From assembly GCA_964559125.1 (NCBI GenBank), contig CAZLGW010000008.1, forward strand, positions 136,369 through 200,368: a DNA stretch of 64,000 nt, in the 5' to 3' direction. This document shows positions 8,966-18,298 of this stretch, piece by piece. The translations under genes were made by a program, and so were the position numbers. The DNA is from Ravibacter sp964559125. Lineage in GTDB: Bacteria > Bacteroidota > Bacteroidia > Cytophagales > Spirosomataceae. How positions within the stretch are numbered: position 1 is the first letter of the stretch; the number at the start of each line of letters is the position of its first letter. The notes beneath the pieces were generated by a model. It made no database searches, had not been told where the DNA came from, and saw only the letters and a list, made by a program, of their open reading frames with translations.

Positions 8966-10615
8966 ATGAAACGATTACTGATTATACTCTGCCTGTTTTC
9001 GCTCTGCCACTTCACAGCTACAGGACAATCCAAAGAAGTCCGGCTGCCGGGCATCAGGGACGTCTACGACCTGGGAGCAAAAGGAGACGGGCAGACACCG
9101 GATACGAAAGCCATCCAGGCAGCCATAGACCAATGTCATCAGGCCGGTGGCGGGAAAGTATACCTGCATAGCGGCAGGTTCCTCTCCGGAACGCTTTACC
9201 TCAAAAGCAACGTCACGCTCCATATCGAAGCCGGCGCCGTCCTGCTTGGAAGCGAAAATGCAGACGACTACCCCAATGCCGGTTCAGTATACCCTACCTA
9301 CGTTTCGGATACCATGACCAGCAAAGCGTTTATTTATGCAGAAAACGTCAAAAACATAGCGATTGAAGGCAGGGGGACCATCGACGGAAGAGGAGACCTG
9401 ATCGATAAAAGAGGCCTCAACGACGCCTATCTTTTTCCTTCGTTTATGTACCGCCCCAGGATCATTCATATCAGGGGCTCAGAAAATGTCCGCATCCAGG
9501 ATGTCACCCTTTTTAATTCCGGATCGTGGGTACAGACCTACCAGCAGTGCACCAATCTTATCATTAATGGCATTACTGTAGACAGCAGGGAAAATAAAGA
9601 TGTGGAGCAAAAGAACCGCGAACACGCCGTTAAGCATCGCAATACCGACGGGCTGGACGTGGTAGACTGTGAAAAAGTCCGTATCACCAACTGCCTCATC
9701 AACTCCGGCGATGATGCGATCTGCCTGAAAAGCTTTTCCCCGGACAAGTTCTGCAGGGATATTACGATTTCCAATTGTATTGTCAGCGCGGGCGCCAGCG
9801 GGATTAAGATCGGTACCGAAACAGCCGGTGCATTTGAAGATATTACGGTGCAGAACTGTGTGGTGTATGATACCTGGGGAGAAGGCATTGCCATCATGAC
9901 CGCCGACGGGGCACGGATCGAGCGGGTGAATATCTCCGGTATTTCGCTTAGAAATATCAAGAGATCGGGAATCTTTATCAGGCTGAACACGCGAAACCGC
10001 ACTTACGGGAGTAATACTTCCGTTAACAAACCCCATCTCAGGGATATTATCATAGAAAACGTACAGGGCTCGCGGCTGGCTTCGCTGGGTTGCTCCATTA
10101 CGGGGATAGAAGGACTTCCTCTTGAAAATATAGTATTAAGCAATATCAATCTTACTTTCGAGGGAGGCGTGAGGTCAGCGCCCGCAGTTTCGGAAATTCC
10201 TGAAAAACGAAATGCCTATCCGGCAGGGGCCATGTTCGGGCCTGCTTTGCCCGCTTACGGCTTTTTCATCCGGCATGTAAACGGCATTGCGCTCGATAAT
10301 ATCCGTCTGAAGTTTTCTGAGGAAGATACCCGGCCTGCGATCGTATGCAGCAATACCGACAACCTGGAAATAAGGCGGTTAAAAGCCGGAGGGACCCAGG
10401 TTACACCTGCTTTGATCCATCTGGAAAACACGCGGGACGTGTTAATTTCCGAAAGCCGGTCTCTATCGCCGGTTCCGGTCTTTGTCGCAATGCACGGAAG
10501 CGGATCCCGGAACCTGGCGCTGATCGGCAATAATCTGAAGGATATCAAAAAGGCGGTCGTCTTTTCAGGCTCTGCATCTGAAAATTCACTAACGGAATTT
10601 AACAATATTAAATAA
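8966..10615 (+). CDS. Secreted GH28-family (polygalacturonase-type) glycoside hydrolase, copy 2
   Basis: 549 residues, signal peptide ending near TATGQ. Same architecture as copy 1: LGAKGDG N-terminal turn, beta-helix, NTDGLD (D228) and SGDDA (D249, D250), followed by ASGIKIGTETAG in place of the GHG motif. The two copies align along their whole length and arose by tandem duplication; copy 2 lacks a short insert that copy 1 carries near residues 400-425. It sits in the same operon, 22 bp before the SGNH esterase gene. Two similar enzymes may differ in linkage or substituent preference. Function is pectin-type glycan hydrolysis by family membership. Confidence 0.85.
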   Translation: MKRLLIILCLFSLCHFTATGQSKEVRLPGIRDVYDLGAKGDGQTPDTKAIQAAIDQCHQAGGGKVYLHSGRFLSGTLYLKSNVTLHIEAGAVLLGSENADDYPNAGSVYPTYVSDTMTSKAFIYAENVKNIAIEGRGTIDGRGDLIDKRGLNDAYLFPSFMYRPRIIHIRGSENVRIQDVTLFNSGSWVQTYQQCTNLIINGITVDSRENKDVEQKNREHAVKHRNTDGLDVVDCEKVRITNCLINSGDDAICLKSFSPDKFCRDITISNCIVSAGASGIKIGTETAGAFEDITVQNCVVYDTWGEGIAIMTADGARIERVNISGISLRNIKRSGIFIRLNTRNRTYGSNTSVNKPHLRDIIIENVQGSRLASLGCSITGIEGLPLENIVLSNINLTFEGGVRSAPAVSEIPEKRNAYPAGAMFGPALPAYGFFIRHVNGIALDNIRLKFSEEDTRPAIVCSNTDNLEIRRLKAGGTQVTPALIHLENTRDVLISESRSLSPVPVFVAMHGSGSRNLALIGNNLKDIKKAVVFSGSASENSLTEFNNIK

Positions 10616-10637
10616 CGAAACCCCTACCTGTTTAGCT

Positions 10638-11363
10638 ATGACCTCCCTGGCTATGAAAAAGACTGGATTCAGCTCCCTGAAAATCGCGTTGGTATTGTTC
10701 CCCGCTATGGTGCTGCTTTCTTTCACGAAAGACCTCCCGTCCGTTTTTCTTATCGGCGACAGCATCTCGATCCAATATGGGCCTTACCTGGCAAAGTACA
10801 CAGACGGCGTCATACAACTCAGCCGGAAAAAGGATGACGGCAACGCGCTGAAAAACCTGGACGTCCCTACGGGCGCCAATGGCGGAGACTCCCGGATGGT
10901 ACTGGAATATCTCAGGAGCAAGCTCCGGGATCCCGGCTTTCAGCCCGACTATCTCGTGTTGAATTGCGGACTGCACGACATCAAACGTAACCCGGAGTCA
11001 GGAAAAATACAGGTAACAGAAGCGGAATACAGGAGCAACCTATCGGCCATCATATCTCTGCTGAAAGAAAAAAATATCAGACCGGTATGGATACGGACTA
11101 CAGCCGTTGTAGATACGATCCATAACAGCCGTTCCGGGTCTTTCAAAAGATACGCCCGGGATCTTAGTATATATAACGGGATCGCTGATCAGGTTTGCAA
11201 AGAAAACAATATCCCCGAAATTGACCTTTACGGCTTTACCTGGCGCCTGGGCATAACGCAGTTTACTGATCATGTGCATTACAAAGAGGAAGCGCGGGCA
11301 CTCCAGGCTGCTTTCATAACGGGTCAGCTTATAGAGATAATCAAAAAAATTACCCTTGATTAA
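10638..11363 (+). CDS. SGNH/GDSL-family hydrolase, probable carbohydrate esterase
   Basis: 241 residues from ATG 10638; a second ATG at 10653 (MKKTGFSS) would also give a complete signal sequence. All four SGNH blocks are visible: GDSIS (nucleophile Ser), NGGDSR (block II Gly), NCGLHD (block III Asn) and DHVHY (catalytic Asp-x-x-His). The fold is that of GDSL esterases, some of which remove acetyl groups from pectin or xylan. As the last gene of the GH/GH28 operon it probably deacetylates the same glycan, an inference from position. A 232-bp AT-rich intergenic region follows, so the operon likely ends here. Confidence 0.8.
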   Translation: MTSLAMKKTGFSSLKIALVLFPAMVLLSFTKDLPSVFLIGDSISIQYGPYLAKYTDGVIQLSRKKDDGNALKNLDVPTGANGGDSRMVLEYLRSKLRDPGFQPDYLVLNCGLHDIKRNPESGKIQVTEAEYRSNLSAIISLLKEKNIRPVWIRTTAVVDTIHNSRSGSFKRYARDLSIYNGIADQVCKENNIPEIDLYGFTWRLGITQFTDHVHYKEEARALQAAFITGQLIEIIKKITLD

Positions 11364-11595
11364 TATACCTCATATATAGGAATGAAAAGGTACCAAAAAG
11401 CTATAGCCAACTTTTTTCAAAAGGTTTGGAAACAGATTCATAAAAGCCCCCAACAAAAAACAAAACAACTCTTTGACGATCCGCCTAATCTTTATATTAT
11501 TGTATAGTAAAATTATTATTTAATTATATTAAATTTAAGATACCAGATTCATTTTCCAGCGCTATCAGATGGACCATCCTTAACCGGTTTCCCTT
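11364..11595 (+). promoter_or_regulatory. AT-rich intergenic region, probable promoter of the symporter operon
   Basis: 232 bp between the SGNH esterase and the symporter. Its middle part (about 11480-11545) is strongly AT-rich compared with the flanking genes and holds no ORF of note. This is the only sizeable gap in the first 17 kb, so it most likely separates two transcription units. No clear TAnnTTTG element or terminator hairpin was found. Confidence 0.35.
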
Positions 11596-13287
11596 ATGCA
11601 AACCTTAACCACCCTGGACTATTGGGCTGTAGCCATTTACATGCTGCTGATGGCAGGAATAGGCCTCTTCCTGGGGAAATTCATCAAAAATATCGGTGAC
11701 TATTTCAAGGGAGGCAATGCCATTCCCTGGGTGTCAGGCGCCATTTCCAACTTCATGACCAAATTCAGCACCTTCATCTTCGTCGCCTATGCCGGGATCG
11801 CCTACGAGCACGGGTTTGTGGCGTTGACGCTCATCTGGAGTACGGTGCTGCCTGCTTTGATCGGTGTGGCTTTCTTCGCCAGACGCTGGCGCCGGGCCGG
11901 GATCATGACCCCTATGGAGTTTCTCGAAACCCGCTATAATATGCCCGTTCGCCAGCTCTTCTCATGGCTGGGAGTCTTTTTCAAAATCCTCGACAACATG
12001 GTGAGACTCTACGCGCTCGGCCTGTTTGTCACCGCTGCTACCCCGCTGAGCCTGGAGATGTCCATCCTGGTTTGCGGCATCATTGTAGCCCTTTACACGG
12101 TAGTGGGCGGCCTGTGGGCAGTGGTGATTACGGATGTCGTCCAGTTTATCATACTGATGGTTGCTACGCTCATCCTGGTTCCGCTTACGATCCAGGCGGC
12201 GGGAGGACTTTCTCAGATGAAGCTGGCAATACCGGAACACTTCACCTGGTTTAACGGTCCGAAGGGAATGCCTTTGTTCCTCATGGTCTACTACCTGATG
12301 ATCCTGGTCAAATACAGCGGTAACTGGACCTTCATCCAGCGCTTTTACAGCGTCCGCGATGAAAAAGCCAGCGAGAAGCAGGGACTTCTCACAGCCGTTT
12401 TCTTTTTCCTGTTCCCGGTCATTTTCCTGTTTCCGTCCATTGCGGCCAAGGCCATTATCCCCGACCTGGCAAACCCTGAAATGGCTTATGTAAGTGTATG
12501 TCTGAAGCTGTTGCCAACGGGCATCATGGGACTGATGGTTGCGGCCATGTTTGCCGCTACCATGTCGGTGTTGAGCGGGGAATACAATGTAACAGCCGGG
12601 GTACTGACTAAAGATATCTACCAGCGGCTCTTCAACCCCGGAGCCAAAGGAAAGGAAATCCTCTGGGTAGGCAGGCTGATGACGTTATTTCTCGGGGCGC
12701 TGATTACGGTAGGGGCGCTGTATGTCGGTGGGTTCGGCGGCGCTTTCGAAGCAAACAAGCTGTTTACGGGGCTTTTTGCGCTCCCCATGACCCTGCCGCT
12801 CGTACTGGGTATCGTGCTGAAACGCCCGCGCCCGTGGGGAGCGCTGGCTACAGTATTCGGCGGGATGATCCTGGGATTGTTCCTGAACAGCCGGCCGGAC
12901 GTTTCCTGGGAAATGGCTACCTTGATAGAGATTATAGCGTGCGTAGCCATTTACCTGATCTCCGGCATTATCCCTTCCCGGGATTCGGCTTATGTTCAGC
13001 GGGTAGAAGCATTTTTCAGGAAGCTTGCCACCCCGCTTACTGAATCAGAAAAACCAAAGGTAGATCCCGGCTTCATACGGGTTATGAACAGGCTCTATGC
13101 AGTGGCGCTGGTAGTTACAGGCCTTTTATTTGCAGCGATGAGTATACCGTCCATTCGGGTTACCAGCGGACAGCTGGCTTTCGGCGCCGGTCTTTTGTGT
13201 CTCGTCGTAGCTGTTTTCCTCTGGACAAAAAATGCTTCGTCAAAAGTCCGGACGGAAATAGTAAAAGAAACAGAACTCAACACATAA
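11596..13287 (+). CDS. Sodium:solute symporter (SSS family)
   Basis: 563 residues with about 13-14 hydrophobic membrane segments spread from the N-terminus (YWAVAIYMLLMAGIGLFLG) to the C-terminus (AFGAGLLCLVVAVFLW). Features of the SSS family include an early GDYFKGG loop between the first helices and a central MFAATMSVLSGEYN segment. These inner-membrane carriers couple Na+ entry to uptake of sugars, uronates, sialic acid or amino acids. It heads a run of catabolic genes (SDR, RraA-like, lyase, VOC), so it probably imports the mono- or disaccharides made by the upstream glycosidases. Its specificity cannot be read from sequence. Confidence 0.88.
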   Translation: MQTLTTLDYWAVAIYMLLMAGIGLFLGKFIKNIGDYFKGGNAIPWVSGAISNFMTKFSTFIFVAYAGIAYEHGFVALTLIWSTVLPALIGVAFFARRWRRAGIMTPMEFLETRYNMPVRQLFSWLGVFFKILDNMVRLYALGLFVTAATPLSLEMSILVCGIIVALYTVVGGLWAVVITDVVQFIILMVATLILVPLTIQAAGGLSQMKLAIPEHFTWFNGPKGMPLFLMVYYLMILVKYSGNWTFIQRFYSVRDEKASEKQGLLTAVFFFLFPVIFLFPSIAAKAIIPDLANPEMAYVSVCLKLLPTGIMGLMVAAMFAATMSVLSGEYNVTAGVLTKDIYQRLFNPGAKGKEILWVGRLMTLFLGALITVGALYVGGFGGAFEANKLFTGLFALPMTLPLVLGIVLKRPRPWGALATVFGGMILGLFLNSRPDVSWEMATLIEIIACVAIYLISGIIPSRDSAYVQRVEAFFRKLATPLTESEKPKVDPGFIRVMNRLYAVALVVTGLLFAAMSIPSIRVTSGQLAFGAGLLCLVVAVFLWTKNASSKVRTEIVKETELNT

Positions 13288-13356
13288 AACAACCCTATCA
13301 CATTATTTCATTACAACATTGTCTCATCGCCCCATCATCATATCTTTTCATCAAAA

Positions 13357-14058
13357 ATGAACTACATCGAAAACAAAGTATACTTTATCACAGGAGCATC
13401 CGCCGGAATAGGAAAAGCAACGGCCATCACACTTCTGGAATCAGGAGGAAAAGTATTTGATTTCAGCAGGAGGAGAAAGCTCATTGATACCTTCCGGCAC
13501 GAAAATCTCCGGTCTTTCCAGGGTGATGTAACATCGGAAGCAGATGTCGCAGCGGGTTTTGCGGCCTGCCTGGAAGCCTTCGGCACAGTTGATGTCCTGA
13601 TCAATAACGCAGGTATAGGACTGCTCACCACCGACCTTTCCGAAACCGACCTGGAAACCTATGAAACGATGGTAAACGTAAATATGAAAGGGGTTTTCCT
13701 GTGCAACAGGGAGGCGCTTAAAATCATGAAACCCAGGCAACAGGGGCACATCATCTCCGTTATTTCTATGGGAGGACAGCGTACTAACGCTAACGCTCCG
13801 GTGTACTGCGCCTCCAAATTCGGTGCCAGGGGGCTCAGCAGCGGTCTGGCCGATCAGGCTATAAAGCTGGGCATCAAAGTGACCGACGTAAATCCCGGCC
13901 CTACCGACAGCGAATACTGGGGTGACCGGAAAGTACCCCGTGAAAAATTCCTCAAAACCGAAGATGTTGCCAGGGTGATCTGCTTCGTGCTCAATCAACC
14001 TCCCGACGTGCTCATCCGGGAAATCAACTTTGATAACATTAAATTCCTTGCCGGATAG
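13357..14058 (+). CDS. Short-chain dehydrogenase/reductase (SDR)
   Basis: 233 residues, classical SDR layout: TGASAGIG (12-19) binds the NAD(P) cofactor, NNAG (83-86) stabilises the sheet, and S137, Y150 and K154 form the catalytic set (YCASK). The DFSRRR stretch after the second beta strand suggests NADPH preference because of its basic residues; that is inference. The ATG is 69 bp after the symporter stop. In this operon it could reduce or oxidise a sugar-acid intermediate, but SDR substrates are not predictable from the motifs. Confidence 0.85.
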   Translation: MNYIENKVYFITGASAGIGKATAITLLESGGKVFDFSRRRKLIDTFRHENLRSFQGDVTSEADVAAGFAACLEAFGTVDVLINNAGIGLLTTDLSETDLETYETMVNVNMKGVFLCNREALKIMKPRQQGHIISVISMGGQRTNANAPVYCASKFGARGLSSGLADQAIKLGIKVTDVNPGPTDSEYWGDRKVPREKFLKTEDVARVICFVLNQPPDVLIREINFDNIKFLAG

Positions 14059-14131
14059 GAAATATATTGTCCTTTCCCGCGCCTATCCGCCAATATAAAC
14101 ACATCCATAGCACATAAAACTGTTTAAGACC

Positions 14132-14821
14132 ATGAATTCAACCGGCCTGGATATAAAATCGCCTTTCCCTATTTCTGTCGAGGAAATGAGAACGCGCTAT
14201 CTTCGACTATACACCGGAGCTATCAATGATGTGCTACGCTTCGATTACCGGATCCACGCTACAAGCCTGCCTCCCGCATTTGCCCCATTGCGCGAAAATA
14301 TGAAAATGGCAGGATTTGCCTTCACCATCAAAGGCGGCCCTGATATCACAACCGACGGTGAAATGGAAACCCGTGCGGAAATGCTGGAAGCGCTGCACCA
14401 GGATTCTGTGGTTGTATGGGATTGCACCGGCGACACCGTCACGTCGCAATGGGGGGAGGTTATGACCATGGCAGCTATCCGCGCCGGGTGCCGCGGGGCG
14501 GTTGTCAACGGAATCCGCGACACAGAAGCCATCCTTGACCAGCAATTCCCGGTTTTCCACAAATACAAATCCAATACTGGTATGCTCGGGAGATTCAGGA
14601 TGTTCCATTACCAGAAGCCTGTGCTGATAGGTGAAGTGGTGGTCAGGCCCGGCGACTGGATATTCGGCGATATCGATGGCGTGATTGCCATCCCGCAGGA
14701 AATCGCGTATGACGTGCTTTTGGCAGCCGAAAAAATTATCAACCGGGAGAGTGAGATTAAAAAAATGGTAAAAAGCGGGATGAGTCCGACCGAAGTAGTT
14801 AAGAACGGCGGATACTTTTGA
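14132..14821 (+). CDS. RraA-family protein (aldolase/decarboxylase-like)
   Basis: 229 residues with the RraA fold signature: WGEVMTMAAIRAGCRGAV followed by NGIRDT, where the Gly/Glu and Arg-Asp positions bind substrate and a divalent metal in HMG/CHA-type aldolases. A second signature, GDWIFGDIDGVIAIP, follows near residues 170-185. Family members act as 4-hydroxy-4-methyl-2-oxoglutarate aldolases, oxaloacetate decarboxylases or RNase E regulators; in a catabolic operon the enzymatic role is more likely. It could cleave or decarboxylate a keto-acid from uronate breakdown (inference). Its stop lies just ahead of the lyase gene. Confidence 0.8.
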   Translation: MNSTGLDIKSPFPISVEEMRTRYLRLYTGAINDVLRFDYRIHATSLPPAFAPLRENMKMAGFAFTIKGGPDITTDGEMETRAEMLEALHQDSVVVWDCTGDTVTSQWGEVMTMAAIRAGCRGAVVNGIRDTEAILDQQFPVFHKYKSNTGMLGRFRMFHYQKPVLIGEVVVRPGDWIFGDIDGVIAIPQEIAYDVLLAAEKIINRESEIKKMVKSGMSPTEVVKNGGYF

Positions 14822-14835
14822 GTGGGTGTTTGGTT

Positions 14836-16911
14836 ATGGATAAATCTATCGAAAACCGGGCTTTTATTTCATTATCCGAAGCGAGTAAAATACGAGCCGG
14901 ACTGGTTTCCGGGGACGCTGTCCTATCACGGTTCTTCCGGGCGCTCGAAAAAAGAGTTTATAGCCGGCTGGACAGAAACCTGGCTAATCTCGGAGAAACC
15001 ACCGAATGGTATTATCCAGCTGCAGAATACGTGTCTGACGCAGCCCTGCTATTCCTGCTGCAACCGGAAGAACGTTTGGGAAGCTGGCTGCACGACATAA
15101 CCCTGGAAATTATACGCAAACCTGCCTACGACTGGGCCGGTCCCGGATTCCGTGATCATTCGGAACCGCTTACCGGGCACCTCGAAACCGCTCATCTCTG
15201 CTGGGCCACGTCATCGGCGCTGGACCTTGCACCGAATCTTTTCGACCATGAAGAAATACAGGAAATCCGGAAAACACTTTTGGAAAAGGGGATTACGCTG
15301 TGCGGTCGCTGGGTCGAAAAGAATACGCATCTGGCCAACTGGCGGGGGATTATGGTTTCGGGAATCGTCGTAAGCGCTGCCGTACTTAATGAAGCCGAAA
15401 TTCTGGACCAATATATCCCGGAGCTGAGCCGGTGCTGCCAGGCTTTCCAGCCGGACGGATCGTATGGCGAATCGCTCCAATACGGCAACTACCTGGCTTT
15501 TGCCCTGATGCTTGCTTATGAATCCTTAGCCAGGAAACACCCGGAGCGGGTACCGGCACATCTTGTCAGCGCTTATGCGAAGGGAATCAACTGGATAGTC
15601 GCCAGCATGTTTTATTCCAAACCACTCGAAAACCGGGTAACGAAAGAACCGGTCGCCAGGGCGGCAAACTTCAATGACAGCGCCGCCATATTCAGGTCGT
15701 CGGGAGACCTGCTTTTACACATCGCCGCAAGGCATACCGACCCGAAAGAAGCAGGCCTTGCCAGGTGGCTGTTTGATCAATATTATGTTCCGGTCCCTGA
15801 GCAGGGGCCTCATGAGCTGGCTTCATTCGGAATGCGCAACGATTGGGGATTTCTCACGCTGCCTCTCTTAACCGTAACTACCCTGTCTGTATCGCCTTCG
15901 GAAGCCGGCCTCCCGGAGGTCTCTGCTTTCAGCAACGGCCATACATTTATCCGCGATGCCTGGAACGGGAAAACGGTGATCGCTGTCAACGGCGGCGGCG
16001 ATCCGCTCAACGGGCCCGGACACTTACATGGCGACCTTAACAGCTTTATCCTCGTACACAATAATGAAAGATTGCTTGCCGATCCGGGGCATAGTTGCTA
16101 CCGCAATCTCATCCACGGACTGGAAAGCTCGTCGCAAACCCATAATACGTGTACATTCCTGCTGGAAGGCGATGCCCTCGGGCTACAGGAGGACAGGGCC
16201 AAAGCATCGCTTCTTGAGCAAAGAAGTATTCTTCCCAGGCGGAGGATCCTTCCCGAAGGACCCGGAGAGCCGGTAGACCGGCAGAACAAGCGCCTGATCG
16301 TTTACCGGGATAAGGAAGTATCGATCGTCGGCGCAGAATGCAGCAGCGCTTACGGAAAGCCTATTGAGTTATTTGAAAGGTTCTGGATCCTGGCCGGAAG
16401 CCATGCATTGTTTGTAGTAGATCACATCCGCGCATCTGAACCGGTCGCCACGATATGGAACTGGGTAGTCAATAACCGTGACGGCAGAACAGAAACCCGG
16501 ATGCAGGACAATAGTCTCGAGGTGCTGCGGGGAGAAGCCGGACTGAAGCTTTTCCATTCGGGTAACGGCCGTTTAGGATACCCGGCTTACGGCTACATGC
16601 ATGATGCGTACCACGTAAAACCAGCTCAAACCGGGGAAGGAAGGCCCGGCAGCGGGCTGGTTTTCCGTTTTACCGAGAAAGGAAGCGCACCGGTGCGGAC
16701 CGTCGTTCATACCATTGCGCTAGACACTCCCGGGCGCCTGGAAGAATGGAGAATAAAGCAGGATAATGACTATATTACGTTGGAAAACCCCGACGAAATA
16801 TGGACACTGAACTTCCCGGAAAATGCCTTACTGTCCCTGACATCCGGCGGTGGCATCCGGAGAGAGATCCGCAAAACGGGTGGACGATACCAGTTATATT
16901 TGCCATTGTAG
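14836..16911 (+). CDS. Heparinase II/III-family protein, probable uronate polysaccharide lyase
   Basis: 691 residues from ATG 14836. An in-frame TTG at 14818 overlaps the previous stop, but the ATG start is preferred. The N-terminal ~340 residues form an alpha/alpha toroid; the C-terminal half is a beta-sandwich with the hallmark HLHGDLNSF (H396, H398, D400), then DPGHSCYRN and SSSQTHNTCTF, typical of heparinase II/III-like lyases. These cleave glycans containing uronic acids by beta-elimination, giving the unsaturated products that GH88/105 enzymes take. No signal peptide is visible, so it may act on imported oligosaccharides in the cytoplasm. It is separated by 10 bp from the VOC gene. Confidence 0.8.
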   Translation: MDKSIENRAFISLSEASKIRAGLVSGDAVLSRFFRALEKRVYSRLDRNLANLGETTEWYYPAAEYVSDAALLFLLQPEERLGSWLHDITLEIIRKPAYDWAGPGFRDHSEPLTGHLETAHLCWATSSALDLAPNLFDHEEIQEIRKTLLEKGITLCGRWVEKNTHLANWRGIMVSGIVVSAAVLNEAEILDQYIPELSRCCQAFQPDGSYGESLQYGNYLAFALMLAYESLARKHPERVPAHLVSAYAKGINWIVASMFYSKPLENRVTKEPVARAANFNDSAAIFRSSGDLLLHIAARHTDPKEAGLARWLFDQYYVPVPEQGPHELASFGMRNDWGFLTLPLLTVTTLSVSPSEAGLPEVSAFSNGHTFIRDAWNGKTVIAVNGGGDPLNGPGHLHGDLNSFILVHNNERLLADPGHSCYRNLIHGLESSSQTHNTCTFLLEGDALGLQEDRAKASLLEQRSILPRRRILPEGPGEPVDRQNKRLIVYRDKEVSIVGAECSSAYGKPIELFERFWILAGSHALFVVDHIRASEPVATIWNWVVNNRDGRTETRMQDNSLEVLRGEAGLKLFHSGNGRLGYPAYGYMHDAYHVKPAQTGEGRPGSGLVFRFTEKGSAPVRTVVHTIALDTPGRLEEWRIKQDNDYITLENPDEIWTLNFPENALLSLTSGGGIRREIRKTGGRYQLYLPL

Positions 16912-16921
16912 TGATTAATAT

Positions 16922-17317
16922 ATGAACAACGAAGAAAAATTAACCTTTACCGGAGTCGACCACCCCGCAGTGGCCGCCGACAATGTCGAGACCCTCGCCG
17001 ATTGGTATTGCGAGGTGATCGGCTATGAAAAATGGTTTTTCCATCCCAAGCCGGTCTGGATGCTCAAAGCCCCTGACGGGACATTGCTCGAGATCATGCC
17101 CAAAGACCATACGCTCCGCCAGGAACGTACGACCTGGACCCCCGGCTGGTCGCACGTGGCTTTCCGGGTGAAAGACATCGACCGTGCAATAGCTTATCTC
17201 GACACCAAAGGGATCAGGTGGGCCGGAGAGATCATCAACGCGATCGGCGGAGGAAAGGTCAGGAACTGCTTTGATCCGGAGGGGAATATGATACAGGTGC
17301 TGCAGCGGGAAGTGTGA
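16922..17317 (+). CDS. VOC-family (glyoxalase/bleomycin-resistance fold) protein
   Basis: 131 residues, two beta-alpha-beta-beta-beta repeats. Likely metal ligands are H14 (GVDHPA), E57 (LLEIMP) and H78 (SHVAFRV). The fourth position, usually Glu in GN-x-I-E-L, is Gln here (Q125 in GNMIQVLQ). VOC proteins catalyse isomerisation, epimerisation or dioxygenation, often metal-dependent; the exact reaction is not predictable. It ends the symporter-lyase operon, followed by a drop in GC content and the DyP gene. Confidence 0.75.
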   Translation: MNNEEKLTFTGVDHPAVAADNVETLADWYCEVIGYEKWFFHPKPVWMLKAPDGTLLEIMPKDHTLRQERTTWTPGWSHVAFRVKDIDRAIAYLDTKGIRWAGEIINAIGGGKVRNCFDPEGNMIQVLQREV

Positions 17318-17374
17318 TGGTTAATTTGCAAGTAGTAATAACGTCTGGAATAGCATTGATTATCATATAAATAT

Positions 17375-18298
17375 ATGAGTATAAATTCACAAAATGTATT
17401 AGATTATCCGAATAACAATACCATTTTTATGGTTTGGATTTTTAGGGAAATCGATACTAAAAAACCTGTTTTTGACCGTGTATGTGCACTGATGAGCAAT
17501 CTTAATAATTCGGCTCAGGTGCGTACCGTAACTTCAAGAGCAAGTGTAGTGATGGGCATTAGTCATAGTGCCTGGAAAAAACTGAACCTGCCCGAACCTC
17601 TTCCAAAAGAATTAACGGACTTCGCTCCTATTGCAGGACAGAAACATACTGCTGTTGCCACACCCGGAGATTTGCATTTTCATATCCGTGCAGACGATAA
17701 AAGTTATTGTATTGATATGGCGGCAGCTATTTCCGAAACATTATCACAAGTGGCAGATTGCATTGAAGAAGTACACGGGTTCAGGTATTGGGATGGAAGA
17801 AGCATTTTGGGCTTTGTGGACGGCACCGAAAATCCCAACGGTAACAGCAGGGCTTTTTTTGGCATTATTGGGGATGAGGACGAAAAATACAAAGGCGGCA
17901 GTTATCTTTTTGTGCAGAAATACATTCATGATCTGGTGGCGTGGAGGGCTTTACCTGTTGCTGAACAGGAAAAAGTTTTTGGCAGGAGCAAAGCAAATGA
18001 TATTGAAATGTCCGATGATGTTAAACCGTCCAACTCCCATTCCGCTTTGGCAAATGTAGGTGATAACAAAAAGATTGTACGGGACAATATGCCGTTCGGC
18101 AATATGGCAAGCAACGAAATGGGCACTTATTTCATTGCTTATGCAAGCACTTTCAGTACAGTTACAGAAATGCTTACAAAGATGTTTAAAGGTGAGCCAG
18201 AAGGCAATTATGACAGAATTTTAGATTTCAGCACAGCCAGAACAGGAACGTTATTTTTTGTGCCGACCTTTGAAATGCTGGATAGCTTTGGAGGCTAA
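17375..18298 (+). CDS. Dye-decolourising (DyP-type) haem peroxidase
   Basis: 307 residues, the usual size of a compact DyP peroxidase. GFVDGTENP carries the family's distal catalytic Asp, SNSHSALANVG contains the probable proximal haem-ligand His, and IVRDNMPFG the distal Arg. These enzymes use H2O2 to oxidise dyes and phenolics or act in haem handling. No signal peptide is seen. The gene is visibly more AT-rich than its neighbours (for example 37% GC over 18121-18180, against 68% over 18601-18660 in the next gene), which suggests recent acquisition. It is followed directly by a DUF488 remnant. Confidence 0.88.
   Translation: MSINSQNVLDYPNNNTIFMVWIFREIDTKKPVFDRVCALMSNLNNSAQVRTVTSRASVVMGISHSAWKKLNLPEPLPKELTDFAPIAGQKHTAVATPGDLHFHIRADDKSYCIDMAAAISETLSQVADCIEEVHGFRYWDGRSILGFVDGTENPNGNSRAFFGIIGDEDEKYKGGSYLFVQKYIHDLVAWRALPVAEQEKVFGRSKANDIEMSDDVKPSNSHSALANVGDNKKIVRDNMPFGNMASNEMGTYFIAYASTFSTVTEMLTKMFKGEPEGNYDRILDFSTARTGTLFFVPTFEMLDSFGG

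Noticed and set aside
14818..14838. TTG start at 14818 for the lyase
   Set aside because: It overlaps the RraA stop and adds an unlikely SGCLV extension; ATG 14836 gives a normal N-terminus.
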